Assembly: GCA_959347315.1 (NCBI GenBank)
Contig: OY365815.1
Location: forward strand, 13,907,236 to 13,971,235
Length of the DNA: 64,000 bases
Reading direction: 5' to 3'
DNA from: Bimastos eiseni
Taxonomy: Eukaryota; Annelida; Clitellata; Crassiclitellata; Lumbricidae
The position numbers and the translations under genes are program-made. Below the pieces are notes generated by a model that searched no databases, had not been told where the DNA came from, and worked only from the letters and a program-made list of their open reading frames with translations. This document shows positions 49,032 through 60,009 of the stretch, in pieces. Within the stretch, counting starts at the first letter, position 1, and each line of letters starts with the position of its first letter.

Positions 49032-50955
49032 GAGGGACCATTTGCTGTGTTTTGTGAATCGAATCCACTTAAGTGTAAGTGTGGCAAACTCTCAGTTTTA
49101 TGATTGCTTTTTATGACACGCCCGTTCGTTTGGCCGACATTCAAACACATTAGCATCCTTTTAATATCCGTTTTAATAATAGTTTAAGTTTAACGACAGT
49201 GTTTGATAAAAATGATCATTAGCGTCGTCCTTCTCCTTAACCTGGCTTGGGTCTGGCTCATTCCTGATCGCTTTCAAAGAACCTTATGACCCTAGTGGGA
49301 CGTGCTTGCGTGCGCAATCATGCAGGACGCCTGACGGGCTACACGCTTGATTGCCTCTTGGGACATTGGCGGCAAAGGGTGAAGTTCGTTGCCTAGCGAC
49401 GAAATCATAACAGAGTAACAGTGATTCTAGTAAATACAGGTATCCAGGTCAGACAACAGACTAAACGCAGGTAAATTCAACAGACAGGTATACAGAGTGA
49501 ACTCATTAAAGACATATATAAATAGGAACAGATAAAGACCGAGACAAACAGCAATAGAGACAGAGGCAGGGATCAAGGTAGACAGGTAGAAAGATAGATC
49601 CATGTCTGTCCATTACTGGATAGAAATATTGATAGATCCGGGCACAACGAGAGAAACAGAGACAGACAAAGACAGATAGGTACAGTGAAAGAAAGAGAAA
49701 GGAAGACAAGGAATGCCGCTGTTCAGAAATACTGCACAGGTCATTGAACTTGGATCCAGAGCTGATGAATAGTCTAGAGATAATAATCGTTATTGTCTTT
49801 ATCAGTTAAATAGGCTGAAGGAGGATTAATCCTAGAAGCATTCGATGATATACATGTGGGAATTACTGAACCAGTTAATTACTTAAATACGTTTACTTGC
49901 GTAAGCAACGTTGACTTGTACTTGTTACCCTAACCTACAGCTATACTTATAAACATGTAAGGGTGACCCTGCTGGCGGTACCAAAGTCCCTTAATTTATC
50001 TTTTCCCTATTTTCCCGATCATTTTTTGAATATGTGTTGACCACTGTTGTACCTTATACTTCACTGCTTGATTGAAAAATAAAAAAGATGGTTATGGTTA
50101 TGTTTATGGTTATGTCTGATTGGAAAATAAAAAAAGATGGTCATGGTTATGTTTGATTGGAAAATAAAAAAAGATGGTTATGGTTATGTTTATGGTTATG
50201 TTTGATTGGAAAATAAAAAAAGATGGTTATGGTTATGTTTGATTGGAAAATAAAAAGATGGTTATGGTTATGTTTCATTGAAAAATAAAAATAGATGGTC
50301 ATTGTTATGAATAAACTACCAATAACGACGCTCTATTTCTAAACTAGAACCTCAAGCAAGTCAGTGACCATCACCCAAATGCGATGTATACGTTACTTTA
50401 ACACTTATTTTGCTAGCGAATAAGCAAAAATTAAATACTTAATATAACTTTTAGTATTTCAATTATTAGGGGGTCTATTTAATAATAATGCAGTTATTAA
50501 TGATACTTTTCTTATTAATATAATCGGTGTTGTAAATTAGGCCTAATGTCATCCTCAGTTTATTATTATTTTTACCCGATTTATTTTGAATTCCTCGGAT
50601 GTCAGTTATTAATAACCAATGTTGATTAACTGTTGAGTGGAAATCCTATAGTGAAGATCTGGAAAAAATAAATATAGTAATAATAATAATCATTATTAAT
50701 TTAATAGTTTCTAGACCGTAGGCTACGAATTAGACCTAATTAATCTAAAAAGTGGAGTCTTCGAACTTTCTGTTTATTGTAATTTCTTGTTATTGTTGTT
50801 CAGCGGGATCCGTGGTGATTGGACTGGCGGTCTACAACCACTTCTTTGCGAAATTTTATATACCCTTCCAATCTTACTGGATCGCGTCCTTCAGTGTAGG
50901 ATCAGCCTGCGGTCTCGTCGGAGGAATCCTCCTTTTAGTGGCTCTCTGCTGCTGA
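46297..50955 (+). CDS. Tetraspan family gene B3
   Basis: Exons 46297-46573 and 50804-50955, with a phase-1 intron of 4230 bp (GCAG|GTAGCC, GTTCAG|CG), giving 142 aa. It starts MGNMHLVNVACVLSF. Segment 1 has FQIHVLTM, segment 2 DNVIQAFIIIAYALFI (nearly the B2 sequence), segment 3 crosses the intron, and segment 4 GLVGGILLLVALCC ends the protein at Cys-Cys, a possible lipid-modified end. Loop 2 is short with an aromatic YNHFF..FY..F. The poly(A) signal is probably AATAAA at 51241-51246. An open frame of 137 codons (45867-46280) in the leader ends 16 nt before the ATG in another frame. It is divergent from A3. Function unknown. Confidence 0.82.
46727..46793. repeat. Imperfect inverted repeat (hairpin)
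   Basis: The arms ATGGCTAAACACCTCCAAAT and its complement are separated by ACTCCATCC..GGTGGAGT plus a 7-nt insertion. The flanks 46605-46660 and 46700-46725 repeat the same words (GATACACAAATACGGTGTGA). Confidence 0.8.
48018..48293. repeat. ~23-bp minisatellite containing TAGGCCTA
   Basis: About 12 units of AATAGAAGTTAAATAGGCCT followed by AA, AAA or TATT. A five-unit block (two AAGT, one AAATAATAT, two TTATTT variants) recurs, giving a higher-order period of about 115-120 bp. Confidence 0.9.
50070..50310. repeat. ~37-bp minisatellite
   Basis: Copies of GATTGGAAAATAAAAAAAGA followed by TGGTTATGGTTATGTTT, with one extended unit. Confidence 0.88.
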
Positions 50956-51298
50956 GCTGTATAACGGCCACTCCTCTTCAAGGTCATGTCTGATGAAGGT
51001 CAAAGCCAATTCTCATCAAGGCCAATGCTCAGTTTTGCAACACGTTTGCATACAAGATTCATATCTCGGCTATTTTAATTTCTCGCCGATGTTGATGAAC
51101 ATAATTTTTAAATCTGTTTTTGTAAGTTTGAACTTTCTACTGTTTTTGTAATCACAGTTAATCAAAAACATTTAACAGCAGACGTTTCTATGACCGGATT
51201 TCGTATCTCAACTATGTGAAAACTTTCATCTGATACATGTAATAAAAACTACAAGTGGAGATCATTCATCCTTCCAATAAATGGTCCTTTATAGCCTA

Positions 51299-52107
51299 TC
51301 ATACATACATACATACATACATACATACATACATACATACATACATACATACATACATACATACATACATACATACATACATACATACATACATACATAC
51401 ATACATACATACATACATACATACATACATACATACATACATACATACATACATACATACATACATACATACATACATACATACATACATACATACATAC
51501 ATACATACATACATGTACAGCATAGAGCTGTGAAAATATATCAGTAAGGTGTCTGGAGTTGAAAGTACATACATACATACATACATACATACATACATAC
51601 ATACATACATACATACATACATACATACATACATACATACATACATACATACATACATACATACATACATACATGTACAGCATAGAGCTGTGAAAATATA
51701 TCAGTAAGGTGTCTGGAGTTGAAAGTACATACATATATACATACATACATACATACATACATACATACATACATACATACATACATACATACATACATAC
51801 ATACATACATACATACATACATACATACATACATACATACATACATACATACATACATACATACATACATACATACATACATACATACATACATACATAC
51901 ATACATACATACATACATACATACATGTACAGCATAGAGCTGTGAAAATATATCAGTAAGGTGTCTGGAGTTGAAAGTACATACATACATACATACATAC
52001 ATACATACATACATACATACTTACTTACATACATACATACATACATACATACATGTACAGCATAGAGCTGTGAAAATATATCAGTAAAATGTTTGGAGTT
52101 GAAAGTG
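51299..52107. repeat. Composite satellite: TACA arrays separated by four copies of a 55-bp spacer
   Basis: CATA/TACA arrays (51299-51513, 51567-51674, 51727-51925, 51978-52053) alternate with a spacer containing GTACAGCATAGAGCTGTGAA, AATATATCAGTAAGGTGTCT and GGAGTTGAAAGT. The last spacer is slightly diverged. The long Tyr/Met/Val/Cys open frames are artefacts. Confidence 0.97.
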
Positions 52108-53621
52108 ATAGTTACCGCATTTCTTTTCTATATATACGTTTGACTTTGATAATTCAACGCCTCAGTGCTCTTGCTTCGTCTCACCTCACCACCTCTCTCT
52201 ATGTCAGAAGTCAGAACCTGATGAGTCCGTAACATTGTGATGCTGTTCATCATTCCCACTATCTTTAAAATCCTTAGGAATAATGCGCATTTCGCTCAAA
52301 TAATACTATAGAAAGATATACTTTTAATTAAAATTGGTAAAAGATTTGTCCATCTCTGAATTAAACCTTTAAATTAGTAAAAGATTCGTCTCATTCTGAA
52401 TTAAGCATATCCAACTTTGGTGAGAGCAACAACAAAATGTCAGCCAATTTGCGTTTTATTGGTTAGTGGATATTGTCTTATTGTTAAGATGTTTGCTCCT
52501 TATTTGGAAAAGAATCTGACTCTAATAACTTCTAAGACGCCCGAAATACAAATACGAATGCGTAAGGTATATGAACTGATATTGCAGACACTTTGTCCGT
52601 GCTCATCGTTAGTCTTCAAATCAAGTCACGCAATTAGAAAATCTAAGCATCACTGAAATAACAGCGAATTAAAAGCAATTTCGTTTCATTGTGTGTATAA
52701 TCCTTAATCTGACGACATGTAGGCCTATAGAGCCTACTTATCTAACAAGCTCCAGTTTGAAAATCGTATATTATGATTTACATGTTAGGCCTACCTGTTG
52801 TCCACGTTGGGACAAATGTATTCTAGGGAAAACATTTCAAATGTTACTGCACTTCATTGTCAACGAAAACCGATGTGAAGCTCTTACAAGAATTATGTGA
52901 TCCTCTTACTGATATCTGTTGCTCGTAATCTCTTATCTATGGACGCTTACAATCATTGATAGGTTTGTCTTAAATGAATAGACTTCAATTCAATTCAAAA
53001 ACAACTATAGTGTTGCTGTTGAGTTTCATATGTTGCACAATTTTAATAACGCAACCATATCAGCTACGTAGGCCTACAACAGCAGCAATTCCAACAGGCA
53101 ACAGTTATATACCTAACAACGAAAACACATATAGGCCTATATTCAACAATACTTTAAGTTTACGCGATGGGCATAGGCCCTAGCCCTGTGTCATTGACTT
53201 CTTGACTCTACCCAAGCCTTAACAAATATCAAAGTAGAATCTCTCTGTGCAAATACTATAGTAACTACGGAGGTATATGGCGGATGAAATTCCGGTTCTT
53301 TTATAGTAATAACTATGAGCCCCAAACACAGTCTTAGAAAATTCACAGATTTTTCGACAATCACAAGTACGTCCAACCAATCGTTAAATTACACGATCAC
53401 ACACGCGCAAGCGCATACACGCGTGCAATCGTTGGGCATAATATCTTTTATAAGAGAGTGAGTTAACGACTCGGTAACTAAGCAAACAAGCAAGTAAGTA
53501 AGTAAGACCAGTTAGTTCGTTATTAGGCCGCATATGTCCATCGGTTGAACATTCATCATTGGTGGTAGGCAATGTTGCGTCATGTTGCGTCATTTCCGTC
53601 TCTAAGTCGAGCACATCCGGT
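52108..53621. other. 1.5-kb stretch between B3 and A4
   Basis: AT-rich DNA with several TAGGCCTA words (52722, 52790, 53069, 53132). Short open frames only; nothing recognised. Confidence 0.5.
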
Positions 53622-54350
53622 TCAAGACGCCGCCGTTCGTCGAAAGTGACTGTCAGCGTTCATACTTATGGTGACAAAAACGACGACAGCCACTCCCAGC
53701 AGAGCGGAACTGACATAAAGGACGGCAGCGTAGGGGTTCTCTTGACTGTGCGTCGACGATAACGCGATTGAGGTGACGATGAAGATGGCTAAGGACAGAG
53801 AACCAGCGCATGGAATTTAATGAAGGCAGGGTTGGGCCAGATAAGACGAGTCAAGGCAGACGAAGAAAGGCGTGGTAACATAAGTCACTGTCAGATTAAA
53901 TTAGGCAAAGGAAATATATATGATAAACAGACAAATGTTCTCTTTCACATAATATACAGTAAGGTGGGTTAGGTCAGACCTGTAAGGACCGTACGGTTAA
54001 CTTGGATAACGCAAGACCATGTGACCAATAAGATAATGCATCCATTTTCTCTTCTGCGTCAGGCGATGAGCCCTCAACGAAACGATTCCAAACAGCTCTG
54101 TATCTAGCCATTTCTACCGTCTCTCTCAATAAGATAACTAATATAAGATAATTAATATAATTGAAGACAATTAATATAATTGAAGACAATTAATATAATT
54201 GATATAGTGTGATTCCATTGGATCTTCGGCTCTTGCCTAGGACTTTCCATCTCCTTTCTATTATGTACTCTGTATCCTGTCTTCTTTGGCCGAGGTTGTA
54301 CTGGGAGCGACTCTGAGTAGATTTCTTGCAGAGGCGCTGTATCAAGTTTC

Positions 54351-54392
<42 letters not shown>

Positions 54393-55455
54393 GTGACATA
54401 AGGTAAGAAGAGGTAAAGAAAAATAAAGTAAAGACAAAGGTAAGGCGTAAACTGAGATATTTTAAAGGTGAAGCAATTATTATTTTAATTATTAAGAGAA
54501 TTTGTGTGTGGCGCCTCTTCAAGGTGACCACTCAGAGGCGCCCCCAAACATAGCGCGGCCAAATAAAGTAGTCTTAAGATGAGAGAGGAATGCCTGAGAG
54601 GGGGTTCTAGGAAAAGAGCGGAAGGTCAAAGGGAGACATTTCCAGATCGAGGGGCCCACCACCGAGAAGGCACGGTTTTGCTTTGTGACGGTGCGTGCAT
54701 GTGGAACGTGGCTTTGCTCAATCGAGCGGAGGGAGCGCTAGGTTCTTGCACTAATGGTAGGGCTGCAGAGTTCAACCAGGTAGACAGAAGCGAGGCCTTG
54801 GAGGCATCGACAGACCAAGGCAGCTATTCTATACTCAAGTAAGGCAAAGCAATGCGCGGTTGTGTAGCGTATTAGAAGGCCAACGTAAGAAGATGAAATC
54901 ATCGAACTCTGTCGACATCGGTTAATGACTCAATAAGACAAAATAACTAATCAAATGAATGAATGAATGAACCAACCAACCAGCCAACAAACCAACCAAT
55001 CAATAAATCAATCGAGCAAGCAATATTAATTAAAATCAATCAATTAGTCAATGAGTCAGTCAGTCAGTCAGTCCGTCAGTCAGTCAGTCCGTCAGTCCGT
55101 CAGTCCGTCAGTCCGTCAGTCCGTCAGTCAGTCAGTCACTCAGTCAGTCAGTCAGTCACTCAGTCAGTCAGTCAGTCAGTCACTCAATCAATCAATCAAT
55201 CAATCAGTATTTACCTGCGACGAGCATGAAGGAGATGACGATTGCGGCGACAGCGAGATCGAAGATGAGAGTATCGAACTGTGTGAGGACAAAGAGGATG
55301 ACAGCGATGGTGTAGAGGAGAAATGCAACGATGAGAAGAGACTGCGTGTATGAGGAATCACCGAAGTACTGCGTCACAATGCCAAAGACAGTCGCCTCGT
55401 AACCCATCAGGATATGCGCAAAGGCGACTGCTTGCATGTTATACTCTGGAGCCAT
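53622..55455 (-). CDS. Tetraspan family gene A4
   Basis: Exons 55215-55455 and 53622-53788, with a phase-1 intron of 1426 bp (GCAG|GTAAAT, CCTTAG|CC), giving 135 aa. The start is MAPEYNMQAVAFAH. Segment 1 has LMGYEATVFG, segment 2 YTQSLLIVAFLLYT, segment 3 crosses the intron (FMLVAAIFIVTSIAL) and segment 4 is VSSALLGVAVVVFVTI. The tail NADSHFRRTAAS is polar and basic. Exon 2 has no internal start and is easy to miss; it was found by phase and by alignment with A1 and A3. A leader acceptor (CATCTAG) lies at 55475, and a strong minus donor ACAACA|GTAAGT near 56932 could end its first exon. Segment 3 is less hydrophobic-uniform than in siblings. It is divergent from B4. Function unknown. Confidence 0.8.
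54215..54392 (+). mobile_element. LINE 3' end with complete (TGAT)n tail
   Basis: TTCTTTGGCCGAGGTTGTAC, then GAGCGACTCTGAGTAGATTT, AGAGGCGCTGTATCAAGTTT and eight ATTG units. It is the best-preserved tail and is used here as the reference. It lies in the A4 intron. Confidence 0.8.
54505..54840 (-). mobile_element. Retroelement-derived fragment in A4 intron
   Basis: It starts with GGCGCCTCTTCAAGG and CAGAGGCGCCCCC (tail in reverse), followed by a GC-rich body unlike its surroundings. The 87-codon plus frame here is not regarded as a gene. Confidence 0.5.
55037..55207. repeat. CAGT/CAAT tetranucleotide array next to the A4 splice donor
   Basis: CAGT units with CCGT and CACT variants and a CAAT end. 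It stops about 7 nt into the intron from the A4 exon 1 donor at 55214. Confidence 0.95.
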
Positions 55456-55474
55456 CGCTAACCGCAGCACAATT

Positions 55475-57782
55475 CTAGATGGAAAGAGAAAACGAAGGAA
55501 GGGTCAGATAAAGCGATCTAAGTGAGACAACTCTCCACTGTCTGCACTCTGGCTGTACCAGCCCCAAGCACGGATGGAGGAGGAGGGCGACGTTGATGAT
55601 CCTTGTTATCACAGTGTCGTCAAACATGAATTACTGCAAGGCATCTAATATCAAGACGAGCTCAATAGTCCTATTTCAACGCCTCTTTGACAGAATTAGA
55701 AGGAGCTACATAAAGTGACATTCCTTCATTCATTCAATCAATCATTATGGACATTTTAATAGCACCCTTTCAAGGCTACAACTCAAGAGCGCTACCGACC
55801 CCTGTTGAAAAAATAAATTATATTCTGATATAAAGGCGTGTTTTCATGCACTTGATAACGATAAATAGTAAATATAATTTATATGCATGGATCGAACTCC
55901 TTTGTGAGGCTGTACACAGCACTTTGTACAAGATACCCAAAATGCGCTATTTTAATTGTTCTGACAAGGACTTAAGTAGGCCCATATATAGAACTCTATA
56001 AAAAAAGTCGAGAATACGATTTTATTGAACGAAGTACCAATTCGATGTGCGCTCGAGACGTAAATGGAAATATAATGTCCGAGACAGTGTTTACAAACGG
56101 CTTTCGAAAATAAACAATCTGAACGCAATAAATTTAACACACCACGTGCATTCCTTTAAACGGATTACAAGCAACGTCACAATACATGACGTCATAAGTA
56201 TCACGATCAACTACACATGATAAAAATCAAAAAGCTTTCATCATTCGTGGATCAAATAGAAAAGAAAAGGCTATCTTGTCTTTTGTGATATTTTGTAGAA
56301 ATTGTCTGTGGATGAATAATAGTTGTTAATATTTCGCGTCGTTTTCATGCTGTAAAAAGGTACGAGGTATTATACATAGATGCTTAGCATAAAAAGTACA
56401 AAATCAATACAAATAGACAGACAAAGATAGGATATCACGTCGGGTTCACGGCAGATGGCGAAAGTAAACCGACTATTTACCGTGAAAAGCTATAGTCGAA
56501 TTATTTTTATAGGTTATAGGCCCTACTGCTTATCAGTATCATCATCTTATCACGAGAAAGAACATCGCAGGCTCTATAAATACGGTGTCCGCTCGATAAT
56601 CCAAAGATTCGATAGTCCGAAGGTTCGATAGTCCGAAGATTCTATACTCCGACATTAATTCAACTAGAAGCTGGAGTAATTGATGAAAAGAATGAGTAAA
56701 ACTGAGAGCTGGATTGATAAGAAAAGAATCATGCCTAAATGGAAGCTGGATGAATGAAAACATGGGCAATCTAGCTTTCAGCCAAACATAGTTCTTTTTA
56801 TCAATCCAGCTACCATTAAAACCGCAATCAGATCACCCATCGACCGGACACCATGCAATCTTCGGACTATCGAGTTCTTCGGACTATATAGGCCTACACA
56901 GAAGTGACAGAACCATAAATACTTACTGTTGTTGTTTATAGTTCATGTAAGATTAACAAGCGTTCAACTGCTTTTCAAGTGAATAGTTTGAAAAACCAGT
57001 ATTTGGAGCTATCGTGTTATACTGTTGTTATTGAAAACCGTATTTTCAATACGCATGGCAACACCACCAAAACATTAGCGAACCAAACGTTGGGCTCACA
57101 AGGCCTATACATTCTCTCAGCAAAGCTTCTTTTGCGTAGGCCTATGCATCAATTAATCTTAAATATATTACCCCAGAATCATAGGTCTATCCCCTGTACC
57201 TTGTAATCACTCGAAGATTGAGTGAAAGATTGACTGTGAAGTATAAAAACTGCCGATATTTTCTGGATTTACAACGGCGTCATCAGACTTTGATACCTAA
57301 TATTGCTTTAAAACATTTTGTTTTCCTGGTCTTGACATATATCTTGCATTATCTTGGCTTATACGTTATTTTTATCTAACCTTTTTTCAAATGACCTAAA
57401 CTGGCCTAACCTGACTTAACCTCACCTAATAACCTTTAGGTACTTAATTTTTCTGTTTTTACAAAACACGATCTGACCTAGCATTACTTAACTCGAACTT
57501 AGTTGGCCTCGATTATGGCGATTAGTTCTCTGTCCATTGTCCTTTATGCCACCCGGGGATGATGCGAATGAGGTGGTTTCCCGTCCTTCTTTCCTCACTG
57601 ACAATTGCGGGTGAGCAACATCTCCAGGGTCTAGGTATACATTCAAACCTGAGACTCTCAAGTTACAAGGCACAGAACATAACGCCACACATCGCCCTGA
57701 CCAATCTTACATTGCCTTCTTCAGCGTTTACAACGTCATCACGTGATTGTACTTGACTTGAAGTCCTGAACTGACGTTTCAG
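55475..57782. promoter_or_regulatory. Divergent promoter region A4/B4
   Basis: 2.3 kb between start codons, the widest pair. It contains a retroelement tail (55745-55812, minus), an inverted-repeat element at 56575-56890, the possible A4 leader donor near 56932 and, for B4, an acceptor TTTCAG ending exactly before the ATG at 57783, which implies an upstream B4 leader exon not located. Confidence 0.4.
56575..56890. mobile_element. Short inverted-repeat element (MITE-like)
   Basis: The left end has repeated GATTCGATAGTCCGAAG blocks. The right end read in reverse gives TATATAGTCCGAAGAACTCG and GATAGTCCGAAGATTGCATG. The body has no coding frame. Exact ends and target duplication were not determined. 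Confidence 0.5.
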
Positions 57783-59324
57783 ATGCCAAACGCAGCGCTA
57801 GTGCGAGTGTCCTTGGTTCTACTGGTGGTGTCCCTCCAGTTGCATACCATAACGATGGCCGTCCAACAGTACAGCATCGTTCTTCCGAAATATGAGAGCC
57901 TGGATTCCATGGACGTCACAATACCGCACGCCTTGGATGGCCAAACATACACCAGACCGACCTTCAAGCTCGGCGCAATACCATATGCTAAGGACAATCA
58001 TTCACTGAATCTCATGGACGGAGCCGTCAAGGGACTGATCATCGTCGCCTACCTCCTGCTCATCATCTCCATTAGCATCGTCCTCCTCATCAACTACTCC
58101 GTTGTTAAGGCCGGCAAGGTTATCATCATCATAACGTCGCTCATCATATTTCTCTCAGGTATGATGTTTTGCACACCTTGAATCATTGCTAAGCACAGTT
58201 TCTGCGTAATTTTGATTGCAATTGTAACTGCACATTAAATATAATTATGTATATGCAGCCGCTGCTAAAGAGACTCACCAGAGGCTCTCCCAACCTAAAA
58301 TAATAAACCAAGATGAGGCAGAGTAGTTTTCCAGCCCTTGCGGAATAGAGTCAAGGAAATCCTGAAGAGCGTAGGCCTAGGCCCATCCATACAGGGGCGT
58401 CTACAACATGTGAGCCTTGGAGCAAATGCTCCATCCCAGAAATAGGGGGAGGACAAATTTGAGGATGCGACATTTTGACTGGCGATATTATTATCGAGCG
58501 ACATTATTAACGAGCGAAATTTTAAATAGCGATACCGTATTTTAATTGCTACACTTTTATTCGCGACATTTTTCATGCGACTTTTAGATTGGATACAGGT
58601 ACACCCGGGCCTCCAAAATATGGGCAGAAAGCGATCTGGCAGAATCGACTGAAGTGAAGCAGAATCCCGGGCGCCATGGACCACTCGTTGAGTCAGGGAC
58701 ACATCGGAAAAATAGATTGCGGCGATCAAAACGATAATTTAACATGATGGTACTCGACTCGATCGCGAATGCAACACATACACCCAGAGGCGGCGATCCT
58801 GGGGATCGAGGGTGACAAGTCCCTCCACCTTTCACAGAGAGAGAACACGTTTGTCCCCTCACATTTCCTACCACTTTTATTGGGCATCCCCTCCCAACCT
58901 GTCAAACTAGATAGCCACCTCTGCATACACCGCTCCAACTAAATGTAAAATGCCACCCACTTTACATACCAACATGTGCATACATTACTATAGGTATCGT
59001 CTATTCGTCTCCTTAGCACCTTGATATTAAGGCGGGTTCGACCACAACTACTGCTTTCGATACAGCAACAAGACTGAGGATAGGACCTACAATTTCGATT
59101 TTGTATTCTTATTTTCAGCTCTTTGCACCGTCATTGGCGTAGCCATTCATGGCGACTACCAGAGCACCGTCATGAGCGCCATTAACGCCTCCATTCCTGT
59201 TAACTTCCAGCGTAGTAGATACGGAGGTGTAGGACCTGTCGATCCTGGCTCAACCGCAACATTCGTCACGAGTTCCGCCAGCGCTCTCGTCGGAGGCATC
59301 CTGCTTCTCGTCTCGCTCCATTGA
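57783..59324 (+). CDS. Tetraspan family gene B4 (long-loop member)
   Basis: Exons 57783-58158 and 59119-59324, with a phase-1 intron of 960 bp (CTCAG|GTATGA, TTTCAG|CT), giving 193 aa, the longest member. It starts MPNAALVRVSLVLLV. Segment 1 has LQLHTITM, segment 2 GLIIVAYLLLIISI, segment 3 spans the intron and segment 4 (SALVGGILLLVSLH) ends the protein. Both loops on the presumed outer side are enlarged: about 60 residues between segments 1 and 2 and about 45 between 3 and 4, with an N-glycosylation-type NHS and NAS. The ATG follows a TTTCAG acceptor directly, so a leader exon is likely. ATTAAA at 59404 may be the poly(A) signal. It is divergent from A4. Function unknown. Confidence 0.83.
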
Positions 59325-59457
59325 TCGGCGACACGTCTGATTGCAGCGTGCGCATAGAAGTGGAATCTAGGACTTCATGAGTATCAGACTCGACCAGAGC
59401 CACATTAAAAACTCAATTACATTGGTTGTGCCACTGTTGCTGACTATGTATGATTAA

Positions 59458-59530
59458 GATGATCAATTACGATCATTGATATGATCAATTACGATCATTG
59501 ATATGATCAATTACGATCAATGATGATTAT
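59458..59530. repeat. 22-bp tandem repeat with inner palindromes
   Basis: Three copies of GATCAATTACGATCATTGAT followed by AT, each self-complementary around GATC. Confidence 0.9.
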
Positions 59531-60009
59531 GTGTAGGCTAATTGGAAGCTAAGTGATTAACAGCTGAGATTACTGCCTTTTGGCAACCCTTAAAGGGTTA
59601 GACGGAACAACACTTTGAGGTAAGAACAGATAGTTCTGATTCAGCTTTGCCTAAACTGAGTAATGTAATTTAATGACTCTTACAGAACCGTGCTAAATGC
59701 ATGTTCTCATACATGTATATACCTACATGCTTCCATCCATCATTCCATACATGCATTAATTAAGGACAATTGGGCGCCAGCCAATTCGGGTTGAATGAAC
59801 GCAACTGAGCGAAATTAAGGACGCAGGATGTTCATCATGCTCAAGCGCACTTACTGTAATAATGCGTTGAATGTCTAGCTTACACAAATTACGATGATCT
59901 AGTTAGTTTTCTGTAATTGGATTGATGTTCATCTAACATGTTCTTATCCTGAAATGTTCACATCTTGCAGTGTTCAATCTTGAAATGTTCACATCTTATA
60001 CATACATAC

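Larger units (their letters stand above)
46574..50803. other. B3 intron contents
   Basis: A foldback repeat at 46613-46850, a dispersed repeat with CCCTGCTAGCAGGACCTG at 47150-47300 (a related piece at 49965-50100), the TAGGCCTA minisatellite at 48018-48293, a TA run near 49001-49025 and a 37-bp minisatellite at 50070-50310. No extra exon seen. Confidence 0.5.

Noticed and set aside
51249..52046. 265-codon Cys-Met-Tyr-Val frame, and a CRISPR-like look of repeats with spacers
   Set aside because: It is a tetranucleotide array; here the so-called spacers are the identical parts, and this is animal DNA.
54579..54842. 87-codon plus-strand frame in the A4 intron
   Set aside because: It is bounded by a reversed retroelement tail, so it is more likely repeat-derived than a gene.
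16442..59324. Calling the tetraspan cluster claudins or MARVEL proteins
   Set aside because: The claudin W-GLW-C-C loop motif is absent and no MARVEL-specific pattern could be seen; similarity is limited to having four membrane segments.
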